This document shows, piece by piece, positions 9,801 through 18,223 of a stretch of 64,000 nucleotides of DNA. Every line of letters begins with the position of its first letter. Within the stretch, counting starts at the first letter, position 1. A program made the translations under genes and the position numbers. The notes beneath the pieces were generated by a model. That model saw nothing but the letters and a program-made list of their open reading frames with translations, had not been told where the DNA came from and ran no database searches. Source of the DNA: JAJFJD01 sp965228975 (GTDB lineage Bacteria > Pseudomonadota > Alphaproteobacteria > UBA8366); NCBI GenBank assembly GCA_965228975.1, contig OZ245851.1:1550001-1614000 (forward strand), read 5' to 3'.

Positions 9801-11518
9801 AAGGCGCGAAACCGGGCGAGGGCGGACAGCTTCCCGGTCACAAGGTCGACGAGTGGATCGCGCGGGTGCGGCACTCGACGCCCGGCGTCGGGTTGATCTC
9901 GCCGCCGCCTCATCACGACATCTATTCGATCGAAGATTTGGCGCAACTGATCCACGACCTGAAGAACGTGAATCCAAAGGCCCGCATTTCCGTCAAGCTG
10001 GTCTCCGAGGTCGGGGTCGGCACGGTCGCGGCAGGCGTCAGCAAGGCGTATTCGGATCATGTGACGATTTCCGGCCATGACGGCGGCACCGGCGCCAGCC
10101 CGCTGACCTCATTACTGAGCGCCGGTGGCCCATGGGAGCTTGGCCTCGCCGAGACGCATCAAACGCTGGTGTTGAATGGCCTTCGGGGCCGAATTTCGGT
10201 CCAGGTCGATGGCGGGCTGCGGACCGGCCGAGATGTGGTGATCGGCGCCTTGCTCGGGGCCGACGAATTCGGCTTCGCGACGGCGGCGCTCATCTCCGAG
10301 GGCTGCATCATGATGCGCAAATGCCATCTGAACACCTGCCCGGTCGGCGTCGCGACGCAAGACCCCGAACTGCGAAAGCGCTTTACCGGCCAGCCCGAAC
10401 ACGTGGTGAATTTCTTCACCTTCATCGCCGAAGAAGTGCGGGAAATCATGGCGGAGCTTGGTTTCCGGACCGTCAACGAGATGATCGGCCGCCGCGACAT
10501 TCTGAAAACGCGGGCCGCGATCGATCATTGGAAAGCGCACAAGATCGACCTCTCGAAGCTGCTGAGCCCGATCGAGGTGCCGGAAGGCGTCGCGGTCTAC
10601 AATTGCGAGGAGCAGAATCACCGGCTTGAACGCGCGCTCGACCACGAACTGATCGCCAAGGCTCAGGACGCGATGAATGGCGGCAAGCCTGTCAGTTTCG
10701 AAAGCCTGATCTGGAACACTAACCGGACCGTCGGGGCGATGTTGTCCGGCAAGATTGCGGAGCGGTACGGCCATGCGGGGCTGCCGGACGACACGATCCA
10801 CGTCAAATTCAACGGCAGCGCCGGGCAGAGCTTCGGTGCCTGGTTGGCGCACGGCGTTTCGTTCGAGCTCGTTGGTGACGCCAACGACTACGTCGGTAAG
10901 GGATTGTCGGGCGGCCGGATCAGCGTTTATCCGTCGCCGGATAGCCCGTTGGTGCCGCGCGAGAACATCATTATCGGCAATACGGTTTTGTATGGCGCGA
11001 TCGCCGGTGAGTGCTACTTCCGCGGCGTTGCGGGCGAGCGTTTCGCGGTGCGCAATTCCGGCGCCTTGGCCGTCGTCGAGGGCTGTGGCGATCATGGTTG
11101 TGAGTACATGACAGGTGGCGTGGTGGTGGTGCTCGGCGCGACCGGGCGCAACTTCGGTGCCGGTATGTCCGGCGGAATTGCCTATGTCCTGGACGAGGCC
11201 GGCGATTTCGAGACGCTGTGCAATATAAGCATGGTCGACCTCGAAGCGGTGCCGAAGGAACTCGATGCGGCGAACGACGATGATTTCGATGTGAATGCCG
11301 ACCTGACGCAGTTCGATGAAAGGCGGCTACGGGGCTTGATCGAGAACCATTTGCGTTACACCGATTCCCTGCGCGCCCGGGAGATTCTGGATGATTGGGA
11401 TAACTATCTGCCCAAATTCGTAAAGGTGATGCCGGTCGAATATCGCCGGGCCCTGCGCGAAATGCAGGAAAAGGAAGCCCAGGCGGCGCAAGGCGCCGCC
11501 GTGGCGGCGGGGGAGTAA
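6881..11518 (+). CDS. gltB: glutamate synthase (NADPH) large subunit
   Basis: A 1545-aa alpha subunit of GOGAT, which makes two glutamates from glutamine and 2-oxoglutarate. Order of domains: class-II glutaminase with the N-terminal nucleophile Cys28 in HDACGFGF, exposed after removal of a propeptide; central domain; FMN-binding (beta/alpha)8 barrel with HDGGTGASPL; the 3Fe-4S cysteines in CIMMRKCHLNTCPVGV around residue 1142; and the C-terminal GXGXG beta-helix (MTGGVVVVLG). I prefer the ATG at 6881, with AGAGGA ten bases upstream, over the ATG at 6860, which lacks a ribosome site. gltD follows after four bases, so the two subunits are co-translated. Confidence 0.97.
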   Translation: MTHDTRRTSIGLPAAQGLYDPANEHDACGFGFIASIKNEPKHEIVHQALEIVHNLDHRGAIGADPLAGDGAGILIQLPDKFLRKEFAKKDITLPPPGDYAVGMVFMPRDPTRCDLAAKAIEAAISQEGQILVGWRDVPVDNSVLGESVRENEPVIRQVIIQRGPTTPDTDAFQRKLYVLRKQAHHELWDKNQEVWEDFYIVSMSARTIVFKGMVLAPNLSKYYLDFQDPDFATAIALFHQRFSTNTFPSWRLAQPFRFLCHNGEINTVRGNINWMNARRQNMSSKILGDDLEKLWPLIGDSPSDSSTFDNALELLVMGGYSLPHAMMLMIPEAWKDNSLMDPDRRAFYEYYSALMEPWDGPAAMAFTDGRQIAATLDRNGLRPARYVVTDDDMVIMASEVGVLPIPESKIVRKWRLQPGKMLLVDLEEHRIISDEEIKSKLATAYPYQEWLDATQLALSSLPPEIGPMAPDAETLLDQQQAFGYTCEDLTFFLEPMAERGEDPVGSMGRDIPLATLSDRPRLLYDYFFQNFAQVTNPPIDPIREELVMSLVSFIGPRPDLLDLGSGGVHKRLEVDQPILSNTDLERIRRIENQVDGSFRTYTLDICYSKVGEKAQTMDTALQRICDKAERVVQEHGYNIIILSDRGIDADHVAIPALLATGAVHHHLIRKGLRTEVGLVIETGEARRVHDFCLLAGYGAEAINPYLAFDTLTSLVYDRRNGVELETAHSNYIKAVGKGMMKVMSKMGISTYQSYCGAQIFDAVGLSTDLIEAYFTGTATKVEGAGLLEIAEETEQRHALAYGDAPIYRRELDVGGDLAYRIRGEEHVWTPETIGTLQHAVRSANYDQFKAYTRKVDDQVRKLKNLRGLFDIKPAGPPVPLDEVEPASEIVKRFATGAMSFGSISWEAHTTLAIAMNRLGGRSNTGEGGEESTRYTPMENGDSMRSRIKQVASGRFGVTTEYLVNADDIQIKMAQGAKPGEGGQLPGHKVDEWIARVRHSTPGVGLISPPPHHDIYSIEDLAQLIHDLKNVNPKARISVKLVSEVGVGTVAAGVSKAYSDHVTISGHDGGTGASPLTSLLSAGGPWELGLAETHQTLVLNGLRGRISVQVDGGLRTGRDVVIGALLGADEFGFATAALISEGCIMMRKCHLNTCPVGVATQDPELRKRFTGQPEHVVNFFTFIAEEVREIMAELGFRTVNEMIGRRDILKTRAAIDHWKAHKIDLSKLLSPIEVPEGVAVYNCEEQNHRLERALDHELIAKAQDAMNGGKPVSFESLIWNTNRTVGAMLSGKIAERYGHAGLPDDTIHVKFNGSAGQSFGAWLAHGVSFELVGDANDYVGKGLSGGRISVYPSPDSPLVPRENIIIGNTVLYGAIAGECYFRGVAGERFAVRNSGALAVVEGCGDHGCEYMTGGVVVVLGATGRNFGAGMSGGIAYVLDEAGDFETLCNISMVDLEAVPKELDAANDDDFDVNADLTQFDERRLRGLIENHLRYTDSLRAREILDDWDNYLPKFVKVMPVEYRRALREMQEKEAQAAQGAAVAAGE

Positions 11519-11522
11519 GTCA

Positions 11523-12968
11523 ATGGGCAAAGTGACCGGATTCCTGGAGATCGAGCGGGAAGATCGGCGGTATGCGCCGGTCGAGGAACGTGTTCGCCAC
11601 TATGACGAGTTCGTCATCCCGTTGTCGCGCGAAGACGTAGCGGAGCAGGGCGCGCGTTGCATGGATTGCGGTATTCCCTACTGCCACCAGGGCTGCCCGG
11701 TGAATAACATCATTCCCGACTGGAACGACCTTGTGTACCGGAACAAATGGCGCGAAGGGCTGGAACTGCTCCATTCGACCAATAACTTTCCGGAATTCAC
11801 CGGCCGCATCTGTCCGGCGCCGTGCGAGGAAGCGTGCACGCTCAACATCACGGACGAGCCGGTGACGATCAAGACGATCGAATGCGCTTTGGTCGACCGC
11901 GGTTGGGAAGAAGGCTGGATCACGCCGCAACCGACCGGGCACCATACGGACAAGCGCGTAGCGATCGTCGGCTCGGGACCGGCCGGACTCGCCTGCGCGC
12001 AGCAACTGGCGCGGGCGGGCCACAAGGTGGTCGTTTACGAAAAGAATCAACGGATCGGCGGTCTGCTTCGGATCGGTATCCCCGATTTCAAGATGGAAAA
12101 GCATCTGATCGACCGCCGAATGGCGCAGATGCAAACCGAAGGCGTCGAGTTCCGTCCGAACAGTCATGTCGGTGAGAACGTTCCGATCGAAGGCCTGCTG
12201 GACGATTTCGATGCCGTCGCACTCTGCGGCGGGGCGGAAGCGCCGCGCGATTTGCCGGTTCCCGGTCGCGACCTGGACGGGATTCATTTCGCGATGGACT
12301 TCCTGTCACAGCAGAACGACCGTGTCGCCGGCGTAACGGTGCCGGACGACGTCGCGATCCTGGCGAAGGACCGCCATGTCATCGTGATCGGCGGCGGCGA
12401 TACCGGGTCCGACTGTGTCGGGACCTCGGTCCGTCAGGGGGCCGCGTCGGTGACACAACTCGAATTGCTGCCGAAGCCGCCGGAGCGCGAGGACAAGGCC
12501 TTGTCCTGGCCCGAATGGCCCATGAAGCTTCGCACGTCGAGTTCGCATGAAGAAGGCTGCGAGCGTGACTGGTCCGTCATGACCAAGTCCTTTTCGGCCG
12601 ACGGGAATGGCCGTGTCGCGGCGCTGAACGGCATGCGGCTGGAATGGGCCGCCGGCGACGACGGACGAATGCAGATGAAGGAGGTCCCGGAGTCCGAGTT
12701 CGAGCTGAAGGCCGATCTGGTTCTGTTGGCGATGGGCTTCGTCCATCCGGTTCGCGAAGGCTTGCTGGAGACACTGGCGGTCAGGCTTGACGACCGCGGC
12801 AACGTGGAAGCCGACACCGAGGCGTACAAAACCTCGATCGACAAGATATTCACCGCCGGTGACATGCGTCGGGGGCAGTCGTTGGTGGTCTGGGCAATTC
12901 GGGAAGGGCGGCAGTGCGCCCGCGCGATCGACGAGTTCCTGATGGGAAAGTCCGACCTGCCGCGGTAA
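11523..12968 (+). CDS. gltD: glutamate synthase (NADPH) small subunit
   Basis: The 481-aa beta subunit, which takes electrons from NADPH through FAD and 4Fe-4S clusters to the FMN of GltB. The N-terminal cysteine-rich region shows CMDCGIPYCHQGCPVNN and CPAPCEEACTLN for two [4Fe-4S] clusters. It is followed by the FAD fold VAIVGSGPAGLACAQQL and the NADPH fold VIGGGDTGSDCVGTS. The C-terminal GDMRRGQSLVVWAIREGRQ is the usual second FAD motif. Length and order match proteobacterial GltD. It starts four bases after gltB. Confidence 0.97.
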   Translation: MGKVTGFLEIEREDRRYAPVEERVRHYDEFVIPLSREDVAEQGARCMDCGIPYCHQGCPVNNIIPDWNDLVYRNKWREGLELLHSTNNFPEFTGRICPAPCEEACTLNITDEPVTIKTIECALVDRGWEEGWITPQPTGHHTDKRVAIVGSGPAGLACAQQLARAGHKVVVYEKNQRIGGLLRIGIPDFKMEKHLIDRRMAQMQTEGVEFRPNSHVGENVPIEGLLDDFDAVALCGGAEAPRDLPVPGRDLDGIHFAMDFLSQQNDRVAGVTVPDDVAILAKDRHVIVIGGGDTGSDCVGTSVRQGAASVTQLELLPKPPEREDKALSWPEWPMKLRTSSSHEEGCERDWSVMTKSFSADGNGRVAALNGMRLEWAAGDDGRMQMKEVPESEFELKADLVLLAMGFVHPVREGLLETLAVRLDDRGNVEADTEAYKTSIDKIFTAGDMRRGQSLVVWAIREGRQCARAIDEFLMGKSDLPR

Positions 12969-13050
12969 TCCGGTAGGGACAGGTTGACTGATATCTGCGG
13001 ATTTCGCCCAATTCAGTCGCCGGTAAAGGGCTCTAGCTGAGTATTGGATT

Positions 13051-13089
13051 GAATTTTCCCATTGAGACATCGCCCATTGGGTGAAATTC
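13051..13089. repeat. imperfect hairpin between gltD and the histidine kinase
   Basis: GAATTT (13051-13056) pairs with AAATTC (13084-13089), extended by TCCCA with TGGG-G and one bulged base, giving about 11 bp around a 16-nt loop. It lacks a following T tract, so it may be an mRNA 3'-end stabiliser or a binding site rather than a classic terminator. Confidence 0.35.
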
Positions 13090-13201
13090 AGCGATCCATT
13101 CACCTTCACGGTTGTCGCCTGTCGGGCTACTTAACCAAGCATCAATGAACTGATGTCAAAATTCGCGCCGATATCGTTTTGATTTGGCGAGATTTCTGTC
13201 T

Positions 13202-15400
13202 ATGGCCAAGGCCAAGACCACGAAGGGGAAGGTTGGCAGGAAACCGTTGGCCGGGGTTCCGCCGAAGCGGACCGCCACGGTATCCAAGCCAGAGGGAGGG
13301 CGGAGGGTTAAAGCGTCGCCCGCGAAGTCGAAGGCTGCGTGCACGCCGGCGACGCCCCGAACAAGAGGCCATAATCCCGGTTTTACCGAGCCATGGTTCG
13401 AGGAAATCGTCCATGGTTTGCAGGAAGGGTTTGCGCTTTACGATGCCGACGGTCACCTGGTCATAGCGAACAACGAATACCGGCGTCTGCACGGGGATGT
13501 GCGCGACATGATCAAACCGGGAATGCGGTTCGAGGACATGGTGCGCGCCTTCTTCGAAGGGGGCCATGTTCCCGCGGCGGTTGGTCGTGAAGAAGACTTC
13601 ATTCAGGCGCGCCTCGAACGACACAAGAACCCGACCGGTTCGATCCTGCGCCGCAAGGATGATGGAACCTGCTTCCTGATTCAGGAAAGCAAGTTGCCCG
13701 GCAATGAAATCGTCGTGACCGAGACCGACGTCACCGCTTTGACCGAAGCGCAGGCGGCATTATCGGAGAGTCAGCAGCGATTCAAGGATTTCGCCTACGT
13801 TGGATCGGATTGGCTGTGGGAAATGGATTCGCAGTTGCGGTTCACGAGAATGGATGCCTCAGGGTCTCCGTTCGTTGAGAGGTCGATGGGAAAAACGCGG
13901 TGGGAGTTGGCGGGCGTCGACCCCGAGCAGGACACCCATTGGCGGCGGCATCGCGACGATTTGTTGGCGCGCCGCGAATTTCGGGATTTCGAATACAGCG
14001 TCGAACTGGATGTTGGCGACGTCCGCCATCTTTCGGCAAGTGGCCTTCCGGTCTTTGGTGGAGATGGGGCGTTTCTCGGATATCGCGGCACGGCGCGGGA
14101 CATCACCGAGCGGGTCCGCACCGAGCAAATCGCCGAAGGGCGAAACGAAGCACTCGAGTTGCTCGCGTCCGGAGCGTCATTGGATGACATTCTTCATGCC
14201 TTGGTTGCCGGCTTGGAAGAGGCGATTCCCGGTGTCCGCGGTTCCGTTCTCTTGCTCACCGAAGATCGGCAGCATCTAACGTGCGGCGCGGCTCCCAACC
14301 TTCCCGATTTCTATAACGAGGCGGTTGAAGGGTTGGAAATCGGTCCGTTCGCGGGGTGTTGCGGGGCGGCAGCTCACCTCGGTGAGCGTGTAGTTGCAGA
14401 AGACATTCTTACCCACCCCAACTGGGATGCGTTTCGGGACGTCGCGATCAGGGCCGGTTTTCGGGCATGCTGGGCGGAACCCATCAAATCGTCCGACGGG
14501 CAAGTTAAGGGAACCTTCGCGGTCTACTATGACAGGCCCATGAATCCGGACAATTACTCACTGAATTACGCCACCACCACCGCCTACCTCGCCGGTATTG
14601 CGATCGAAAGTAAGGAAAAAGAAGCCGAGTTGGTCGTCGCCAAGGACCAAGCCGAGGAGGCCAACCGCACGAAATCCCAGTTTCTTGCGAATATGAGCCA
14701 TGAGCTGCGCACGCCGATGAATGCGATCCTCGGGTTCTCCGAAGCGATTTCGCAGGAAGTCCTCGGGGCCGTGTCGCCACCGAAATACAAGGAATACGCG
14801 ACCGACATTCACCGTAGCGCCGAGCATTTGCTGAGCCTGCTGAACGATATCCTAGACCTCTCGCGCATCGAGGCTGGGAAACTCGAACTCGGCGACCAGG
14901 AGGAAATCGACATCGCCGAGTTGATCGACGACTGCGTTCAGCATTTCCGCGAGGCCGCCTATGTCGGCGATGTGGGGGTCGGCAAAGAGTATCCGGAGGA
15001 TCTGCCGGTCCTGCGCGGCGACCGGCGGGCTTGTAAGCAGATTCTGTTCAACCTGCTCTCCAACGCCGTGAAATTCACGCCCCAGGGTGGGCATGTCGAT
15101 GTGAAGTCGCGTCTCAATACCGACGGCAACCTGGATCTGATCGTTGCCGACACGGGTATCGGCATTCCCGAAAACCAAATCGGGAAAGCCTTAAAACCGT
15201 TCGAGCGAGTGGAGAATGATACCGTTCGCAACGCGGAAGGGACCGGGCTCGGCCTGCCGATCGTAAAGTCCCTCGTCGGCCTTCAAGGCGGCAGCCTGAC
15301 GCTGGAAAGCGATCTCGGCAAAGGCACCACCGTGACGGTTTCCTTTCCGAGGGAACGGCTTGTCGCGCGTAGCGGGCAATCGCGGCCTTCTGCCGGGTAA
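13202..15400 (+). CDS. PAS/GAF sensor histidine kinase
   Basis: A 732-aa soluble-looking kinase. It begins with a Lys/Arg/Ala-rich tail of about 60 residues. Then come a PAS-like domain with GFALYDADGHLVIANNEY (about 75-190), a second PAS (about 200-305, ending RGTARDITERV), a GAF domain (about 315-470), a short coiled coil, HisKA with phosphate-accepting H500 in MSHELRTPMNAIL, and HATPase_c with N box (LLSNAVKFTPQGG), G1 (DTGIGIP) and G2 (GTGLGLPIVKSL). There is no transmembrane segment and no receiver domain, so it should phosphorylate a regulator encoded elsewhere. ATG 13202 has GGCGAG ten bases upstream; an in-frame TTG at 13184 is less likely. The signal sensed is unknown. Confidence 0.9.
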   Translation: MAKAKTTKGKVGRKPLAGVPPKRTATVSKPEGGRRVKASPAKSKAACTPATPRTRGHNPGFTEPWFEEIVHGLQEGFALYDADGHLVIANNEYRRLHGDVRDMIKPGMRFEDMVRAFFEGGHVPAAVGREEDFIQARLERHKNPTGSILRRKDDGTCFLIQESKLPGNEIVVTETDVTALTEAQAALSESQQRFKDFAYVGSDWLWEMDSQLRFTRMDASGSPFVERSMGKTRWELAGVDPEQDTHWRRHRDDLLARREFRDFEYSVELDVGDVRHLSASGLPVFGGDGAFLGYRGTARDITERVRTEQIAEGRNEALELLASGASLDDILHALVAGLEEAIPGVRGSVLLLTEDRQHLTCGAAPNLPDFYNEAVEGLEIGPFAGCCGAAAHLGERVVAEDILTHPNWDAFRDVAIRAGFRACWAEPIKSSDGQVKGTFAVYYDRPMNPDNYSLNYATTTAYLAGIAIESKEKEAELVVAKDQAEEANRTKSQFLANMSHELRTPMNAILGFSEAISQEVLGAVSPPKYKEYATDIHRSAEHLLSLLNDILDLSRIEAGKLELGDQEEIDIAELIDDCVQHFREAAYVGDVGVGKEYPEDLPVLRGDRRACKQILFNLLSNAVKFTPQGGHVDVKSRLNTDGNLDLIVADTGIGIPENQIGKALKPFERVENDTVRNAEGTGLGLPIVKSLVGLQGGSLTLESDLGKGTTVTVSFPRERLVARSGQSRPSAG

Positions 15401-15511
15401 CCGGTCCCGGAGCCTGCTTCCTAGCGTTGGTTGCATGAATGCGGCGATAGCGCGATTATGGTGCTCGGCAGCGGAAACCGCCGAGACGCGTCAGATTCTG
15501 GAGGGAGCGGA

Positions 15512-16408
15512 ATGTCATTCAAGAAGATCGAGGTTCATCCGATCGCAGGCGCCTTGGGCGCCGAGATACGGGGCGTGGATCTTGCGTCGCCGTTGGACGA
15601 CGAAACCTTTGCCGAGGTCACGCGGGCCTTTCACGATAACCTCGTCATCTTCTTCCGGGATCAGCGGATCACACCGCAGCAGCATGTGGATTTCGCGCGC
15701 CGCTACGGAGAGCTTGATATTCATCCCTACGCCAAGGGGCTCGACGACCTGCCGGAGGTTTTACCGGTGATCAAGGAGGCCGAGGACCATGCGAGCAATA
15801 ACTTCGGCGGCACGTGGCATGCCGACGTGACCTTCTATGAGAAGCCGGCGCTAGGGTCGATCCTCTATGCGTTGGAGACTCCGGCCTACGGCGGCGATAC
15901 CCTGTTCGCCAATATGTATATGGCCTACGACGCGTTGTCGGACGGTATGAAGGAATTGCTCGAAGGCTTGACCGCCCTGCACAGCGCATCCCGCGCCTAT
16001 GGCGCGGAAAGCCGGACCTCGCGCCGCAAGGAACAGGGCAGCCAGTCGATGGAAATCAAGACCGGGAATGAAGCGGAAGAGACGGTGGAACACCCCGTCA
16101 TCTGCACCCATCCCGATACCGGGCGCAAAGGCCTGTTCGTGAACCGGGTATTCACCCAGCGCTTCAAGGGCTGGACGAAGGAGGAAAGTCAGCCGATTCT
16201 GGATTTCCTCTATGCGCATGCGGTGCGGCCGGAGTTTACCTGCCGTTTCAAATGGCGCGATGGGTCGATCGCGTTTTGGGACAATCGCGTCGTGCAGCAT
16301 TACGCGCTCAACGACTACCACGGCCAGCGCCGGGAGATGCATCGGGTAACGATCTGCGGCGACCGGCCGTTCCTGGCGCGCGAACCCCATCCGGTGGCGG
16401 CGGAATAG
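15512..16408 (+). CDS. TauD/TfdA family Fe(II)/2-oxoglutarate dioxygenase (copy 1)
   Basis: A 298-aa dioxygenase that would oxidise an unidentified, often sulfonate- or herbicide-like, substrate with O2 and 2-oxoglutarate. The iron triad is His103-x-Asp105 in WHADVTF and His263 in VVQHYALND, and an arginine for 2-oxoglutarate lies near the C-terminus (RREMHRVTI). I start at ATG 15512 behind GGAGGG; upstream in-frame starts lack conservation. It shares the stretch FANMYMAYDALSDGMKE with copy 2 at 18.2 kb, so the two are close paralogues. The gene converges on the enoyl-CoA hydratase gene, only four bases away. Confidence 0.92.
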   Translation: MSFKKIEVHPIAGALGAEIRGVDLASPLDDETFAEVTRAFHDNLVIFFRDQRITPQQHVDFARRYGELDIHPYAKGLDDLPEVLPVIKEAEDHASNNFGGTWHADVTFYEKPALGSILYALETPAYGGDTLFANMYMAYDALSDGMKELLEGLTALHSASRAYGAESRTSRRKEQGSQSMEIKTGNEAEETVEHPVICTHPDTGRKGLFVNRVFTQRFKGWTKEESQPILDFLYAHAVRPEFTCRFKWRDGSIAFWDNRVVQHYALNDYHGQRREMHRVTICGDRPFLAREPHPVAAE

Positions 16409-16412
16409 AGCG

Positions 16413-17186
16413 CTACTTTCCCTTCCAGTTGGGCGGGCGTTTCTCCGAAAAGGCTTTCGGGCCCTCGACATAGTCTTCGCTGTTGCGCATGCGCTCCACC
16501 GCCGGGTAGTCCGCGTTCATGGCTTCCTCGACCGAGGCGTAATCCAAGCCTCTCATCACGGACTCGATGCTCGCGCGGATCGACAGCGGCGAGCATTTCT
16601 CGATATCGGCGGCCCAGCGCTTCGCGGTGGCGAGTGCCTCGCCCTCGGGCACGACTTCGGTGACGATACCCAGTGTGTAGGCTTCCGCGGCCGGGACGCG
16701 GCGGCCGGTTAGGATCATGCCCATCGCCTGCTTCATCGGGATCTGACGGGGCAAGCGATGCAGCCCGCCGGCCAGGGCGGCGAGGCCGACCAGCGGTTCG
16801 GGCAGGGCGAAGATCGCGTTCTCCGCGGCGATGATGATGTCGCTCGCCAGGGCCAGCTCGAAGCCGCCGCCCATGGCAATCCCATTTACCGCCGCAATCA
16901 GCGGCTTGGTCCGGTTGAACCGGGTCGTGATGCCGCCGAAGCCGCTATCCGGCCGTTCTTTGGTTCCGCCTTCGGCCTGCCATTTCAGGTCGTTGCCGGC
17001 GCTGAAGGCGCGGTCGCCTTCGCCGGTCAGGATCGCGACCCATTGATCCGGGTCGGCCTCGAACTCGTCGAAGATCGCCGACAACTCGAAATGTGCGCCC
17101 GAGTGCAGGGCGTTCATCCGCTCGGGGCGCTTGATCGTGACGATGAGAATGTGGCCGTCGCGCTCGGCGCTGCAGAATTCAGGCAT
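16413..17186 (-). CDS. enoyl-CoA hydratase/isomerase family protein
   Basis: A 257-aa crotonase-fold protein that adds water to, or isomerises, an enoyl-CoA. The oxyanion-hole segments FSAGNDLKW and IAMGGGFELALASD are present. Both glutamates of true hydratases are found, one in MGGGFELA and one in ALPEPLVGL. The C-terminal AFSEKRPPNWKGK is typical of CaiD-like and related enoyl-CoA hydratases. AAGGAG lies six bases before the ATG at 17186. The GlcG-like gene is upstream on the same strand, about 80 bases away, so they may be co-transcribed. The substrate is unknown. Confidence 0.92.
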   Translation of the reverse strand: MPEFCSAERDGHILIVTIKRPERMNALHSGAHFELSAIFDEFEADPDQWVAILTGEGDRAFSAGNDLKWQAEGGTKERPDSGFGGITTRFNRTKPLIAAVNGIAMGGGFELALASDIIIAAENAIFALPEPLVGLAALAGGLHRLPRQIPMKQAMGMILTGRRVPAAEAYTLGIVTEVVPEGEALATAKRWAADIEKCSPLSIRASIESVMRGLDYASVEEAMNADYPAVERMRNSEDYVEGPKAFSEKRPPNWKGK

Positions 17187-17263
17187 TGGGTTGCTCCTTC
17201 GTGATAATCGTTGTCAGGTCCGCAGGGGTCGCGCCGCCCGCGTTTGGTTGGTTTTTTTTAGCC

Positions 17264-17728
17264 CTAAAGCTTGGAATCCTGCCAGTTCGGATCGGGTTCC
17301 GCGGGGTCGGGGGTCAGACCGGCCGCTTTCACGCCTGCTATGGCGCAGTATTCGTCCTTGTCCGAGGTATCGCCGCTGATGCCGACAGCGCCGACGATGC
17401 CGCCGTCCGCGTCCCGGATCAGCACGCCGCCCGGCACCGGGATGAAACGGCCTTCCGATGCGACGGTGAGCGCCGAGATGAAGGCCGGGCGGTCGCTTAG
17501 GCGGTCGCGCAGCAGGCGGCTGGAGGCGCCCATACCCAAAGCGCCCCAGGCTTTGCCGGTGGCGACTTGGACGCGCATGATGCCGGACCCGTCCTGCCGC
17601 TTCAGCGCGACCAGGTGACCGCCGGTGTCCAGGACCGCGACGGTCAGCGGCATCATGCCCGCGTCCACACCGGCGGCGAGCGCCGCATCGATGAGTGTGG
17701 TGGCCTGATCGAGGGAGACATTGGGCAT
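17264..17728 (-). CDS. GlcG/HbpS family heme-binding-type protein
   Basis: A 154-aa single-domain protein of the GlcG/HbpS (DUF336) family. Typical elements are VAVLDTGGHLVALKRQDG, FIPVPGGVLIRD and VGAVGISGDTSDKDEYCAIAG. Family members are linked with glycolate operons, heme binding or cob(I)alamin-related enzymes; their common biochemical role is poorly defined. No signal peptide is seen, so it should be cytoplasmic. It probably shares a transcript with the enoyl-CoA hydratase downstream. Confidence 0.88.
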   Translation of the reverse strand: MPNVSLDQATTLIDAALAAGVDAGMMPLTVAVLDTGGHLVALKRQDGSGIMRVQVATGKAWGALGMGASSRLLRDRLSDRPAFISALTVASEGRFIPVPGGVLIRDADGGIVGAVGISGDTSDKDEYCAIAGVKAAGLTPDPAEPDPNWQDSKL

Positions 17729-17908
17729 GGCGGCGTTCCTGTTTTCTTTTTGGTCGTGCGGCGAGGCGAATAGTGTATCCGGTTGCTGGGTCGGCGGGAA
17801 TAATCGCCTGAACGATTGACGCCTCGGACGGGTTGACTGTGGGCGGAATCGCTACAGATTTGGGGGACCGCACGATGCCGGCAGGGCTGCCGGCGAACAG
17901 GATGGAAA

Positions 17909-18136
17909 ATGTCGGATATGAAGGTCGAAATCGAATACTGCGGCGTTTGAAACTACGAACCGAGGGCCCGCCGTGCGCGGGAGCGTTTGCAAGCCAATCA
18001 TGCCGTCGAAGTCGAATTGATACGCGGCGGCGGCGGTGTGTTCGAAATCACCGTCGACGGTTCGCTCGCCTTCTCGAAGAAATCGCTCGGGCGATTCCCG
18101 ACCGACGAGGAAGTCGACGCAATATTGTCGACCTAG
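17909..18136 (+). CDS. SelW/Rdx-family selenoprotein with in-frame TGA (Sec14)
   Basis: Translation from ATG 17909 (AGGA six bases upstream) gives 75 aa if TGA at 17948-17950 is read as selenocysteine. The protein then has the thioredoxin-like redox motif C11-G-V-U14 followed by NYEPRARRARERL. It continues to the diagnostic Rdx ending: GGGGVFEITVDG, then SKKSLGRFPTDEEV, and stops at TAG 18134. Everything after the TGA is conserved family sequence, so the reading frame is functional, not eroded. A GC hairpin at the correct distance after the TGA fits a bacterial SECIS element. Family members act as small thiol or selenol oxidoreductases. No sel genes are in the window. The alternative, a pseudogene or sequencing error of a Cys form, is less likely but not excluded. 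Confidence 0.87.
17967..17981 (+). promoter_or_regulatory. candidate bacterial SECIS hairpin
   Basis: CCCGC (17967-17971) pairs with GCGGG (17977-17981) around a 5-nt CGTGC loop. The loop begins 21 nt after the TGA, its second base is G, and the stem is five G-C pairs. These agree with the published general bacterial SECIS pattern (apical loop of 3-14 nt with G in the first two positions, stem of at least 4 bp, loop about 16-37 nt from the Sec codon). The base-pairing is read directly; the function is inferred. Confidence 0.7.
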
Positions 18137-18223
18137 TCCTGGATTTTTAGGGCAGCGCCGTTTCCGCTACGATACCCGAAGGATCGATACCTATTCGTGA
18201 GTCTGGGCCGGAGGGTAGCGGAA

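Noticed and set aside
7793..10078. 761-codon open frame on the minus strand
   Set aside because: It lies entirely opposite gltB, which is unmistakable. Its Arg/His/Asp-rich product has no domain; it is a GC-codon shadow.
17948..17950. TGA as a genuine stop or pseudogene mutation
   Set aside because: All codons after it encode conserved family sequence, it falls exactly on the redox position, and a SECIS-like hairpin follows. Kept open as the alternative until sel genes are checked.
17833..18150. 105-codon plus-strand frame overlapping the SelW-like gene
   Set aside because: The product is an Arg-rich shadow in another frame; the frame with the TGA matches the Rdx family along its whole length.
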